From Welwitschia mirabilis (lineage: Eukaryota > Gnetophyta > Gnetopsida > Welwitschiales): a DNA stretch of 64,000 nt. The notes beneath the pieces are model-generated. The model searched no databases, was not told the origin of the DNA, and was given only the letters and a program-made list of their open reading frames with translations. Position 1 is the first letter of the stretch. Each line of letters starts with the position of its first letter. This document shows, in pieces, positions 23,380-34,489 of the stretch. The DNA lies in the NCBI GenBank assembly GCA_051453625.1, contig JBOZIK010000001.1, positions 199,838,053-199,902,052 of the forward strand, in the 5' to 3' direction. Both the position numbers and the translations under genes were made by a program.

Positions 23380-24890
23380 GCGCGCACATGCATATGCGCA
23401 TGTGCATGCGCGTGTGTGTGTGTACATATATAGAAATCCTTTACAACTAAATATTTTACCTAATGTGTAATGACTAAGAAAGTTCTAACAACATATTAAA
23501 ATGATTCCACGACATTTTCTTTATTACATTCCAATTGAACTAATTTTAAAGGATAAAAATGACATTACATAGTTTGAAACAACAAGTACCAAATATCCTT
23601 AGGCTCCTAGTTCATAGTCATTCACTCATGCAATTATTTAAATATGAAATTTTCTTATAAAATACCAATAGCAAATAATTGTATAACTCATATATAATGG
23701 ATTTGGAATTTTTACAAGTAAAGAAAGATGTGATTACTTTATTTATTACCTCGCGATTATCTTTGCATCATGTTTTCTTTACACCATTTCCTTGAGAATT
23801 ATATGGATTTAATGTTTAAGACTTAGAAGCACATCAATATTAACATTCTAGGCATGAGGTTTTAAGTGTTTATCTTTTAGTGCTTTTGTAAAACATAGAT
23901 TAAAAGTAATAATAAAATCTATACTAAAAATTAGGTGTAATTAGTTTCTTCTTAGAAAGGGAAATTAAAGACAAATTTAGAACATACATAAGGGAGAGAC
24001 TTAAAAATAAAAAAAATTTAGTAATCATTTATCTCTTATAGAATTACATACACCATGATTGTCCAAATGAATGATTTAATTATGCCCAAGATCATATAGT
24101 ATGTAAGTAATATCATCAAAATATTTAAACCCTTGAGCTTTTAAATGGAAGATGAGTGTTCACCAGTTAAATTACCATTCCCTAGGTAATGTTGAACTAT
24201 ATACAATCCCATTAAGATGTTATGCACATATCTCAAGTATGATCTCTCTTTACAAAAATGGAAACATAATATTTTCTTAAGAGAAGTAGAAATCAAGTAA
24301 TTCAATAATGATATTATAAAAATAATTTATTTAAAAGGAGTGTATATGATGAACTCAACACTTAAATAAGAGAGGAAACCAGTTGGATCTACAATGAACT
24401 TATATCATGATTTTGTAATAGATAGATAGGTTTCTTAGTTATAATACAACAACTAAGATATGAATTGGTCTTAGATACCAATTAGTAATAGCTTTGAAGG
24501 CATTTAGATCAATTAATTAAGATCTTTAAATAGAATTGAATTAATCACATCAATAACACTTTTAACAAGTAAATGATTAACTAGTCAATTTTGAGTTATC
24601 CTAAAAATCTAAGAGGATTTACAATAAGCAATAAACAAAAATTATTTAAGATAAGTAACAAATAAAGTTTACCTTCAAGTTAGGAAAAAATTCCAATCTT
24701 AATATACTACATGTTTTATTTTACTCCCTTCTTTTTAATCTTTCTAATGCTTTTAACAAATTAAGATAACAAACCATTATCAAAGATAGGCTAAGAGATT
24801 AATATCATAAATAAACATCATGTAATTAAATTAAGATGACAAAAAAATATCATGTAATTATATTTCTTTTGGCAATAATAAATGGTCTAC
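22866..24890. other. AT-rich stretch, short 3' remnant of element E then nothing recognised
   Basis: On the minus strand, 22866-23000 shows a short open stretch (VIEIVIKTKDGLPPDV) that may be the end of element E's polyprotein, but no family domain was identified. From 23450 to 24890 no gene, RNA or repeat signature was supported. Confidence 0.4.
23331..23430. repeat. (TG)n/(CG) alternating pyrimidine-purine tract
   Basis: About 20 TG units are followed by mixed TG, CG, CA and TA steps (…tgcgtgtgcgcgcacatgca…) to about 23430 without breaking the alternation of pyrimidine and purine. Several CpG steps survive here although CpG is nearly absent around it. Confidence 0.9.
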
Positions 24891-24894
24891 TAGG

Positions 24895-25106
24895 AGAAGG
24901 GCCTTAGCTTAACAGTTAAATCTGATTTGTGACTTCATTATGATTAGGAGTTTAAATCCCTATAAAATTCCAAGAGCATATGGGTAGTCCCAACCAAATC
25001 TGCATAAAGTTCATGGTGATGTGCATAGACACAGCTTCACAAAATGTGACATGTAATACTTAAATTTCTTACTTGAAAACCAAAAAAAGAAAAAGAAAAA
25101 AAAATT
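24895..25106 (+). mobile_element. candidate tRNA-derived SINE
   Basis: The head has an RNA polymerase III promoter layout: box-A-like 'tagcttaacagt' at 24905-24916 and box-B-like 'gagtttaaatccc' at 24948-24960. The latter is the tRNA GGTTCGAATCC with transitions only, and the spacing is right for tRNA. A tRNA-unrelated body of about 110 bp follows, then an A-rich tail of mixed A and G at 25078-25106. A length near 210 bp is normal for plant SINEs. No clear target duplication was found. It could also be an isolated decayed tRNA pseudogene, but body and tail favour a SINE. Confidence 0.6.
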
Positions 25107-25998
25107 TCAGCACCCAAAGGGCTTTCTAAATCATGAAGTAGCTAAAAAATAGGTTCTTAATTCAACTCCATACATGGTGGGTTTGGAGCAAAAAAATCAG
25201 AAGTAGTATTAGCCTCTCTACTTCCAAATTAATACTAACTGTAATACTCATATAACTCTCCATTTATCCTATGCATAACCCATCATCATTTTCACTCTTT
25301 GTATTTCTCTATAAATTTTAAACGAATTAATCAAAATAAAGAATATGGCAAAGATGAAGATTTGAAAATGATATAAACATTGGCATCAGCATAACATAAT
25401 TAGTAAAGCTACCATTGCCAATAACACCTCTTTCCTCAACATTAATAGCCATCTCTTAAATCTGGGTGCTTATGGACTTTATCCACCAATTCATTTCCTT
25501 GATTGACACTATGGCAGGGCTTATCACTATGGCCATTACCTACTAAACCATACAAACTTTTATTCAATTCTTTTAATTTAATGACAACTTCTCCATTCTT
25601 TTGCTATCCACATATGTGTCACTCATCCCTCACTCTTTTTCATCATCATAGATTTTCTTGGTAACAATATTTGCTACTTACCTATTACAACTATCATACA
25701 AAATTACTTAATTCTACGTAAATCACATCAAAAAGGAAAAAAATGACATAAGTTATTCTAGGGACTTTAAAGTGGAAAGAAAGTAGATATTTATAACTCA
25801 AACATATAAATAATAAAATAATTTGATATGGTTACTTCTAGATGGAAAATAACCATTGTTGCTTATCAGAGATGATTTTATAAAGATGGTGTAAGTAAAT
25901 CTGATGAAAAGAAAAGATTAGATGTTGGAACTATCTATAAACTTTTATAAGCTAAGTAAGAATAAAAATAAAATAAAGATAACAAAGATAAAAATAAG
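25107..25998. other. AT-rich stretch; nothing recognised
   Basis: No supported gene or element. Short Ser/Thr-rich frames exist on the plus strand but have no family resemblance. Confidence 0.4.

Positions 25999-26031
<33 letters not shown>
25999..26031. repeat. (TA)n microsatellite
   Basis: About 16 TA units in a row. Confidence 0.95.
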
Positions 26032-26032
<1 letters not shown>

Positions 26033-26038
26033 CACTAT

Positions 26039-26150
26039 CTAGTATCTTTGTAAGACAGAGATAAAAAAATATGGAATATATAAGAAGGGTAAGACAGAGA
26101 TAAAAAAAGATGGAATATACAAGAAGGGTAAGACAGAGATCTAGTATCTT
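26039..26150. repeat. 39-bp tandem repeat, about 2.4 copies
   Basis: Copies of 'gtaagacagagataaaaaa...' begin at 26050, 26089 and 26128, giving a 39-bp period with few changes. The block is bracketed by the direct repeat 'ctagtatcttt' at 26038 and 26140, so it may have arisen by slippage between these. Confidence 0.9.
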
Positions 26151-27703
26151 TAGGATAGGAATTTACTAACACTATCAAACTAGATAAAAGATGAGTGGAA
26201 ATTTTCCTTAAACTTTACATTAAAACACATGGATGATAACTCTATCTTAATTATGCAATCATACAAAGATAAGGTGATAATGCCCACTTAACAAACTTGA
26301 AATGCAGAAAATAAGCCTCACCTTCTAATAGTTTATGAATGTTAAAAAACTATATTGAGATTGAAATCATGTGTGATGAAATAAGGCTACCTCTTGAGCT
26401 AGTTGTATGTCATTATGAAACTTGGAAATCTTTCCCAGTGCTTCCAATGAAGCATTACATGCATCGCTAGTGTCTAAAGACCTTAATGATAGCATTAAGC
26501 TCTGGCATCCATTCCATAACTTTCATATTCTTCTTAGTAGGGAGATCCATGTTGAAGTTTAGATGGAGTCTGAGGGATAAAAAATTATGACATTGAATTA
26601 CATTCCTCTCCATCACATAATGTAAGAGGTATAGGACCTTGAAGAATACGATATTAAGGAATTAAGTACTAATTTATTAAAATTCACTATGATTTCCTCC
26701 CTCTTAAGAGCTTTATCTTCTTTGGATGAGAAAAAGGATTTGATGTTTATCACTAGAAGATTAACTTGTTATTTTTAACTTAAGAAGGAAAGCTAATTAA
26801 AAGAGGGTGTAGTGGAGATCTATGTTCCTGTTCAAGCCTTAGATACCACACTTACTATTATTATGATTCTAACTATAGATCTGGCTCTAAAAATAGTGAC
26901 AATGATGTTGGCTATTACTTAGTTAAATCATACCATCCCTATTGGAGGTAGAGGACTAGGGATTTTGCATTTCTCACTAGGGGACTTGCATTTGGCACCT
27001 ACTGGGGACTTATTTCATCTTATTCTCCTCATATTTCCTATACTATCTTTTGATAAGCATTTTTACATTCTCTAGGCATTCTGCCAAGGGTTCCTCTCTA
27101 TTTATCCTATTGAATTTTTCTAGAAGGACCATAACTAGGCCTGAGTACCTAGTATGATCCCTTATTTTAAGACATTTAAGAAGAAAATGTGGGATATTTG
27201 TTAAAAATCCATTGCATAAGTATCTAAGAAATAAGATGTGCATGTCCTTGGGATTTGGATGACTACCAGATTTAAGGAAGTGTCATTCTATCTATTTTTC
27301 CCTTAACTATCATAACTAAGAAAAAGTACACTTGGATAGATGCTTGCTCTTGATTCTAATCATGTTTTTTCTATAGAATAATGTTACAATTAGCCAACCG
27401 TTTGAAATTGGATTAAGGACTTTAACATCATCTAAAGCTTTAAGGGCTCTACTATTGCTCCTTTGAGATGAAGATGTATATTTGTTGAAAATTTTTATAT
27501 GGAATTTTCATCTCCTATAAAATTTGTGAAAATTGTAACTTAGCTAGTCATGTAACTTTCTTAGTATAGGATCCTAGCCTTTCTACATAATAAACTCCCA
27601 AAGCTCTTAGTATTATTCATACTTAGAAACAAATTTGAGTTCATGAGTTGGTTTTTTTCCATGTTAGAAGCCATAATTTTTCTATCTTCCTTTGATTGGG
27701 TGG
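26151..27703. other. AT-rich stretch; no gene supported
   Basis: A 66-residue minus frame (27043-27243) and others show no family resemblance. Phrases around 26900-27020 ('ggggacttgcatttggcacc') hint at old repeat, but nothing can be named. Confidence 0.4.
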
Positions 27704-28130
27704 TATATTTATATATATCTACTATTTAGCTGATTGATATCTATCCATCGTGCCTTATGAACAAGGCTATAAGCATTGACTAACATTAACTATAGTTAAT
27801 CAGTTTAATTAACCTTAGCTATAATCAACATGGATTATTAACCATAGTCAACATTGATTATTAACCAAATAGTCAATGATTTTCTCTCAGTTAAAACATT
27901 TATTCATCTAAGGATTAGAAAAAAATGAAAAATTTTAGTTAATAAAGAAGTGTTGACTATTTGGTTAATAGTCAATGTTAACTTTAATTAATGGTCTCCA
28001 CTGACTTGAATTAAGATTAACAAAAATGATCTACAATAGTTAGGATTGGTCAATGCTCATACTTTTGTCCATAAGGAAGTATTAATAGATATCACTAAGC
28101 TAAACATCAGATATATAGAAATATATATCT
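27704..28130. mobile_element. foldback / MITE-like element with long inverted arms
   Basis: A left arm of about 175 bp (27704-27878) and a right arm (27952-28130) are inverted copies of each other. They pair through 'tattaaccaaatagtcaa' next to the loop, 'aagcattgac' in the middle and 'gatatctat' and 'tttagct' near the ends. The arms are diverged but collinear. The loop (about 27879-27951) encodes nothing. This fits a foldback or MITE element. No certain target duplication was fixed because the outer ends are runs of TA. Confidence 0.75.
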
Positions 28131-28647
28131 AAGCTAGTGGTTTATAGTCACATATGTAGTAACACTAAGTTCAATATTAACAATTAATAATGACATATTT
28201 TAGATTTTTGCATCATTTAGATTAATTTATTTAAAATTCCATCTAGTAAAATAGTATAATAAATAACATCTTTATAGTGGAGTACAATTTCTAGTTTTTA
28301 ATGTTTTTCCGTTTTGTGTTGAGTTGTATCTTTCATACATTATTTTTATTTATAATATGCTTTAATAAATTTATAAAAGTAAGTGATCCTTGATAAATAA
28401 ACTATACTACATACATTCTTTCATATTTCATCCTTTATATCCTTTAATCATGAAGAGATTTTAGATCTTTTTTTGATTAATACATGATCTTAGTTATAAA
28501 AGATATGATTTTTCAACTATATTTTAAATAATAATATTTTTATTTATAGGTAGATAGTATAAACCATAACAAACTTCTTGTAGATGTATTAATAATACTT
28601 TTAGAAGGGAAAAAATGATCTCTAAGAAAATTCCATTTCTTATATTT

Positions 28648-28726
<79 letters not shown>

Positions 28727-29063
28727 NNNNNNNNNNNNNNNNNNNNNNNNNNNNNNNNNNNNNNNNNNNNNNNNNNNNNNNNNNNNNNNNNNNNNNNNNN
28801 NNNNNNNNNNNNNNNNNNNNNNNNNNNNNNNNNNNNNNNNNNNNNNNNNNNNNNNNNNNNNNNNNNNNNNNNNNNNNNNNNNNNNNNNNNNNNNNNNNNN
28901 NNNNNNNNNNNNNNNNNNNNNNNNNNNNNNNNNNNNNNNNNNNNNNNNNNNNNNNNNNNNNNNNNNNNNNNNNNNNNNNNNNNNNNNNNNNNNNNNNNNN
29001 NNNNNNNNNNNNNNNNNNNNNNNNNTCTTTTTATCTTTTTCTATATCTCTCTTTCTCTATATC

Positions 29064-29124
<61 letters not shown>
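28648..29124. repeat. (CT)n microsatellite spanning a 299-N gap
   Basis: A (CT)n run of about 40 units enters the gap (28727-29025), and imperfect then perfect CT units leave it up to 29124. The gap is probably caused by the repeat itself. Ser-Leu open frames across it are artefacts. Confidence 0.95.
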
Positions 29125-29125
<1 letters not shown>

Positions 29126-32085
29126 ACTCTAATCCATGCTAATATAATTCAAAAAGTGATTACATTGGGTTTAATAAGTATATTGGTTTAAATATGTGTC
29201 TTGCATTTTAACTCTTCTAAGATGTGTCTGATAATTCTTAATCCTAATGTCAATTATCCACTTTTTAGAAATATTACATGAAGCATTGAAAATGAATATT
29301 AAGTCATCATAGTATACTAGCAAATATTATTGTTTGTTATGGGGATGATATTGATTGGATCTTTAACAATTGTGGAAAAGATGTTGGGGATGTGTCTTAG
29401 ATGTTAAAATTCTCCTCTAAGATGGAAAGAAAAAAAATTGTTATTTCTATTTATGATTCTTAAAATATTATGTGATTTCTAGTCAAGAAGAATTATATCT
29501 CAATTATCTTTGATATTGAACTTACTTTACATGGACCTTCTTTACCATACTTGTATTATTATTATTCAACTTCTCTATGTTTTATTCTTTTAAAAGTTTT
29601 AAGTAGATATATAATGAGATTCATATTTACAAAAGTATGAGAGTATATACATAACACTTGATAATGATGTATTTCACTCTCTACCCAAGTTAAGAACATA
29701 TGTATTATTTGATTAGTATAATAATTGAGCAAATATGAGACTTGGATATTCATGTCATTTAAGCACTAGAAATTTTTTTGTATGAAATAGGATGAATAAA
29801 GTACCTTATATTTTTTAACATCTATGTAATACCAATCTTATACAATAATAACATAGATACATAGTGGATGAAGATACATAAGATATTTTAGAGATCAAAG
29901 ATCATGAAGGTCATACAATTGTTGACATTTATATTAACACTTAAGAATACAAATTACAAAGAGATGATTTAATAAAGCTCTTATGATATTTGAGTAGTCT
30001 TAAAATAATTATTGAAGAAAATTTTGTTGGTATTCAATCCATATTCGAAATCTTATGAGTTCCCCATCCTCTAACTAATTTAGCATCTCTTGTAAAGATT
30101 TTGTTGATGGTTTCTTTCCATTTATATTCATTTGCTTTAATTTTTCTTCTTCTTCTAAACTTTCATTTAACCTTATTACACATTATATTTTTGAATTGTT
30201 GTAAAAAATAGATGGTGAAAATACCATCAAAGCTTAATTTTAAATAATAGCAGTGCCTACTCCAATATTGTTTATTTTACATATGTAGTGGTTTTTAACT
30301 ATGACCTTAGTCATAATTGTTGGTTTACTTAGTTACTATAGCCACTTACAACTAGGAAATAGTTGTTTTATCATCTTACTTTATAGTACCTTATTACTAT
30401 AACTTTAATCATAACTGTTTTTCCCCCACCTTCATAGCTTAATATAATTATGGCCTTAGTTATAATTATTACCAAAATTCATTATTTTTCCTTTCTATAT
30501 TTGTTTTTAAGTTTTTGTTAGAAACCTAATTTCTAATTTCTAGTTTAAGTAATTTTATTTATTTTTAATGTCTTGTTTTTATTTAAATTAATTTTTGTAA
30601 GGTTTTTAAATTACTTCTTGTTATAAATATTATTGTGTCTTGATATATTTTCTTTTGTGTTTTTCTTTATTTCTTTATCTTTAATGACTTTATGGGTAAA
30701 AAGCATATGCACTTTGTATTTTGGTTATATTGGTTTGTTGTATGCTCCTTTTTTAACCAATCTAATGTTCTTAAAATATATTTCTTATTGTTTTAATATT
30801 TATGTGATTAGTTTTAAAAGCTTATGTAATTTTAATTTTTTAAAAATGTAAAATGGTTTATAATTCTAATTTCATGTTTTTTTAATGGATTTTTTAGTTT
30901 ATCTTATTCTAATTTCTTTTGTCTACCCTTGTGAATGATTAACAATCCTCATCATCCTCATCATTCATCTCAAATGTGAAGTTGTTTTATGGAAACCTTA
31001 CCTTTTTGAATATCACTTGATACATTATATCCTCATAAAAAGCTGTTTTATAAGATCCTCCTTTGATTGTTTCTAGTTTAAAAAGAGGAATGTTAGCAAA
31101 ATGAGAAAAAAATGCCATGGCTAGGAATCATTGAAGTCCATACGTGGATTTATTACTATTCTAGTTATGTCTTACTTTCATACATTTTTCTTACTCATAA
31201 TATTATCTATGGGGATATTTACATAGTCATAACAAAGACTAAGGAACACATCTTTTCATATTTATTACTTTAGTTTTTAATTTACTTAGCTTTTTATGTT
31301 AAAACTCTATATATAAATATTGATATTAGATTTATGAATGAAAAGCATTTGAAAGTTGGCTAGGATAATGAAAAGAATTTAAAAGAAGCAAGAAGGAAGA
31401 ATGAAGAAAGAGCACTATGTCAAAGGGAAATATAGAGAGAGAATGAAAGAAAAATCATTGATAACAAGTGGATGATGATTAAGTAATGATTTCATGTCTT
31501 CGAATTAATCTTTCCTTATGCTATTTCTTTGCTTGAAATCCTAGCCTTTGCTTTGTGCTTGTACTTATCTTTATGCTTATTGGTAGACATACAAACTTCA
31601 TCAACCATAAACAAAGGATAATTGAAAGCAATTATAGAATTCTTCTTCTTTAGAAACTTTGCGTAAGATGGCTATGCTTGCATTCTAGAGCATCTTTAGC
31701 CTTTTCTATTTTGTAGCTTGCATCATGTATCCATTTGTTGTTATTTTTAACTTCATGTACTTTATGTTTTGTCTTTCTATAAAACCTAGAGTATATCTGC
31801 ATAGGAATTTTTGCATGAAGACATTGAAAGAAAATCTTCTTGTTCTTTTCTCTGTGAAGTAAAAAGAGTTGAGACTAATTTCGAGAAATTGGTGAGGCTT
31901 TATATGTGAAATAATTCAAAAGAAGATGAGAAAAGTCTAAAAGGAGAAAAGAAAAAATAAGTGTTAACAAAATGTTAGAGTAATAAGGTAGGCATACAAA
32001 ATTACGTTTTTGTTATTCCTTCTCTAGATTTGCATTCATCTTTCTTTGTAATAGACATAGAGTAAAGGTGAGAAAGGTTAGTAAA
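29125..32085. other. AT-rich stretch; no gene supported
   Basis: No gene was supported. Between about 30290 and 30480 the phrase 'taactatgaccttagtcataattgtt' recurs three times with changes, a degenerate tandem repeat of about 85-100 bp. The remainder to 32085 shows no signature. Confidence 0.45.
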
Positions 32086-32087
32086 GC

Positions 32088-32575
32088 TTTGAGGCACATG
32101 GCCAGTTATTGAATCTTTCCTTTCAGTGTTTCATTCTATAAAGTGATCTAGGTTATCCTCTGAAAATAGAAAAAAATACTAACATTGAGATTTCTCACCT
32201 CTTGAAAACATAAGTAGGGCTCCATTAGTTAAACAACTCCAAGGCACATGACATGTTATTGAATCTCTCCTATTGGTGTTCCATTCTTTGAAGTGCTCTA
32301 GGTTATCATCTGAAAATTAAAAAAATAATAACATTAAGATTTCTCACAGCTTGGGAACAGAAATGGGGTTCCATTAGCTACACCCCTTTAAATTTACCAA
32401 TAATTAAAAACCAGCTCCAAGGAACATGAATTGTTATTGAATCTTTCCTTTTGGTGTTTCCTTCTTTGAAGTGATCTGGGTTATCCTCTGAAAATACCAA
32501 AAAACACCCCTTGCAAACATAGCTAAGGTCCTATTATCTACATCACTTTAAATTTATCACTAATAATAAAATAAA
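32088..32575. repeat. tandem triplication upstream of the CASP gene
   Basis: Three copies of a 150-177 bp unit begin at about 32092, 32242 and 32419 with 'aaggcacatg...gttattgaatctttcc'. They run through 'gaagtgatctaggttatcctctgaaaat' to 'gggctccattagcta'. The copies are clearly related yet diverged. They end roughly 650 bp before the CASP start codon. Confidence 0.85.
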
Positions 32576-32749
32576 AAGTAAATTTTATTAAAATATAATA
32601 AGTCATGCAATGACAAAATTGAAAAAGTGAAGGTATGTGTTAAGCTTCACCCTCCTCTAAACAAATTAGTAACAGCTGGACCTGAATAATATGTTAAATA
32701 CTAGTAATCCAAATAGCATAAAAGAAATCATAATACTAACTGTGTCAAT

Positions 32750-33222
32750 GGAAGAAGGTGACGATTATGGCAACAGGTGATGTCACCTATGACGCAATAT
32801 CATATTTGTCGAGTCAAGCGTCTTTGGCTTCCTCCCAAACCACCCCGCCACCTTTGAAACAATGCCTCAAGTCAACGCAGAAGAAAACCTTAAAAATGTG
32901 ATAAAGCGGTAGGGACGAACAAGAGAAATCACGCAGGAGACGTGGAAATGAGCTAATCCATCACGCCCATGCACGACGTCCCATTCATGCATTGCAGGTA
33001 TGCATCAGCTCACGTAACATCTCCCGTTTTTAACAAACAAAAACACTGCAGTCGATTAATGGGGCAGGTTCTCCCCAAACTCAATCTTACCGACTCACAA
33101 AACTCACGCCCTCTCTTTCTTTTTCTCTTTCTCTGAACATTCCTCAATCGCCATTCTTATTCTCGCTTTATAACCTCTGCAAATCCCCTCATTTTTTCCC
33201 ACAGAAATTACCGAGAAGATCA
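32750..33222 (+). promoter_or_regulatory. promoter and 5' leader region of the CASP gene
   Basis: GC and CpG rise sharply here compared with the flanks. Visible elements are the inverted repeat GGTGA-tg-TCACC at about 32775-32786, three ACGT cores (gacgtgg, gacgtcc, cacgtaa) between 32938 and 33020, and repeated CATGCA (RY-type) motifs near 32970-33005. A TATA-like 'tttataacc' lies at 33167-33175, about 50 bp before the ATG, and a pyrimidine-rich stretch at 33105-33140. CASP genes are known targets of MYB36, but I cannot assign a specific MYB site. Roles of the motifs are inference. Confidence 0.6.
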
Positions 33223-33919
33223 ATGTCAAAGGAAATCGAGATCGTCAGAGGCGCAGAAACCGCTTCTAGTAGTGGCGAGCAAGCAGCCAAACAGCAAAGA
33301 GTCCACCGCTGGAGAGGCAGAATCGAAGGGTTTCTGCATCTCTTTTTGAGACTCGGGGCCCTCGCGGCCACCGTCGCTGCAGTCATAACCATGGCCACCG
33401 CCGATGAATTACTCTCCGTCTTCACTCAGTTCTTTCAGTTCGAAGCGAAATACTCCGACATCCCTGCCTTCTCGTAAGCCTTTCAATCAAAGCGAAAAAA
33501 GCCGGATAACTATAATTACATACCCAGATGAAGTGACTAACAGAAAATTGAAGTGGTATTGTTGCAGATACTTTGTGATCGCAAATGCAATAGTCGGAGG
33601 ATACCTGTTGGTAGCGACAGCAGTGTCAGTGTGGAACGTAGTGAGGCCTGCAGTGGGGAGGGTCCTGTTGATGATATGTTTGGACAACGTCATGGCGTGT
33701 TTGCAGGCTACGGGAGCAGCGGCGGCGACGGCGATGGTCTACTTGGCGCACAAGGGCAATTCTCATGCGAATTGGTTCTCGATTTGTCAGTCCTTCGGCT
33801 CCTTCTGCAGGCGGACCAGTGGTGCTCTCATTGGATCCTTCTGCTCTCTCGTTCTCCTCATTTCTCTTGTCACATTGTCCTCCTCCTCTCTCTGTTTTAA
33901 GACGAAGAACGTCTCTTAG
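33223..33919 (+). CDS. Casparian strip membrane protein (CASP / CASPL1 family), two exons
   Basis: CASPs form a four-span membrane scaffold in root endodermis that positions the lignin polymerising machinery of the Casparian strip. Exon 1 is 33223-33473 and exon 2 is 33568-33919. The 94-bp intron 33474-33567 has GTAAG and TTGCAG ends and is phase 2, splitting Ser84. The product is 200 residues, typical for the family. Transmembrane helix 1 is at about 37-59 with the conserved Arg43. The first outer loop holds VFTQFFQFEAKYSDIPAF, close to the signature loop of true CASPs. Helix 2 is at about 86-108 and helix 3 at about 115-143, with the conserved Asp123 in MICLDN. The second loop NSHANWFSICQSFGSFC has two Cys (157, 164). 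Helix 4 is at about 167-190. The ATG is the first in frame after the leader, in the context caatgtc. No defects are seen. A CASP-like (non-strip) member is the alternative. Confidence 0.93.
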
Positions 33920-34460
33920 CGAGACAAAGCCCTATGACGGTTTTGGGCAATTTCCAATGATCCTTTTTGAGACAATAGAGTATGGTGGTCTAATTTCATA
34001 ACCATGGTAGAATTTCTCACGCTCAAGGTGGATTCTACAAAAAAAAAAAAAGTCTCTGTTTACCATAGGGTATCCCAAATATAACTTCTGTTGAATTTTT
34101 TAAGCGAGGGGCAATTTATGTGAATGCATAAATAACAACCAGCAGGACCTCTAGTTTCATTAACTCAAGGATATCGCAATCACTATTCGAGCTTAAGATG
34201 GAGACTCCACCCTACTAAATGCTACGTATATGAGGCCTAGCTTCTAATTCTGAAGTTAAATTGACCACTTTATTCTTTAAATACAAGGAATACCACTTTC
34301 AACTGTAATTCATTATTTTACCATTTGTAACGTTTTAGTGAATGAACTTATTTAATTTTAATTTTTTACCAAAAATTTATCTTTAATTTCCTAAAAGGTT
34401 TCAAGTAATTAAATGTAATTTTAGATAACAAGCTAAGTGTTCTAATAGAAATCTAAGTGA
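33920..34460. other. 3' flank of the CASP gene
   Basis: This region holds the presumed 3' UTR. An A run of 13 lies at 34038-34050 and 'gcataaataa' at about 34117-34130 could act as polyadenylation context. Composition turns AT-rich after about 34250. No other feature is seen. Confidence 0.4.
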
Positions 34461-34489
34461 ATTGGAAGGCATTCTTTTGAAGGTTGTTT

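Noticed and set aside
24905-24960. Functional tRNA gene
   Set aside because: Boxes are mutated, the acceptor stem does not form, and an A-rich tail follows; a SINE is more likely.
28615-29191. Ser-Leu rich frames of 175-181 codons
   Set aside because: They are translations of (CT)n and of an N run.
33189-33693. Minus-strand frames over the CASP gene
   Set aside because: They are shadows of the plus-strand exons, which have intron borders and clear CASP homology.
33553-34001. Alternative plus-strand frames in CASP exon 2
   Set aside because: Only the frame that continues exon 1 through a phase-2 intron gives CASP sequence.
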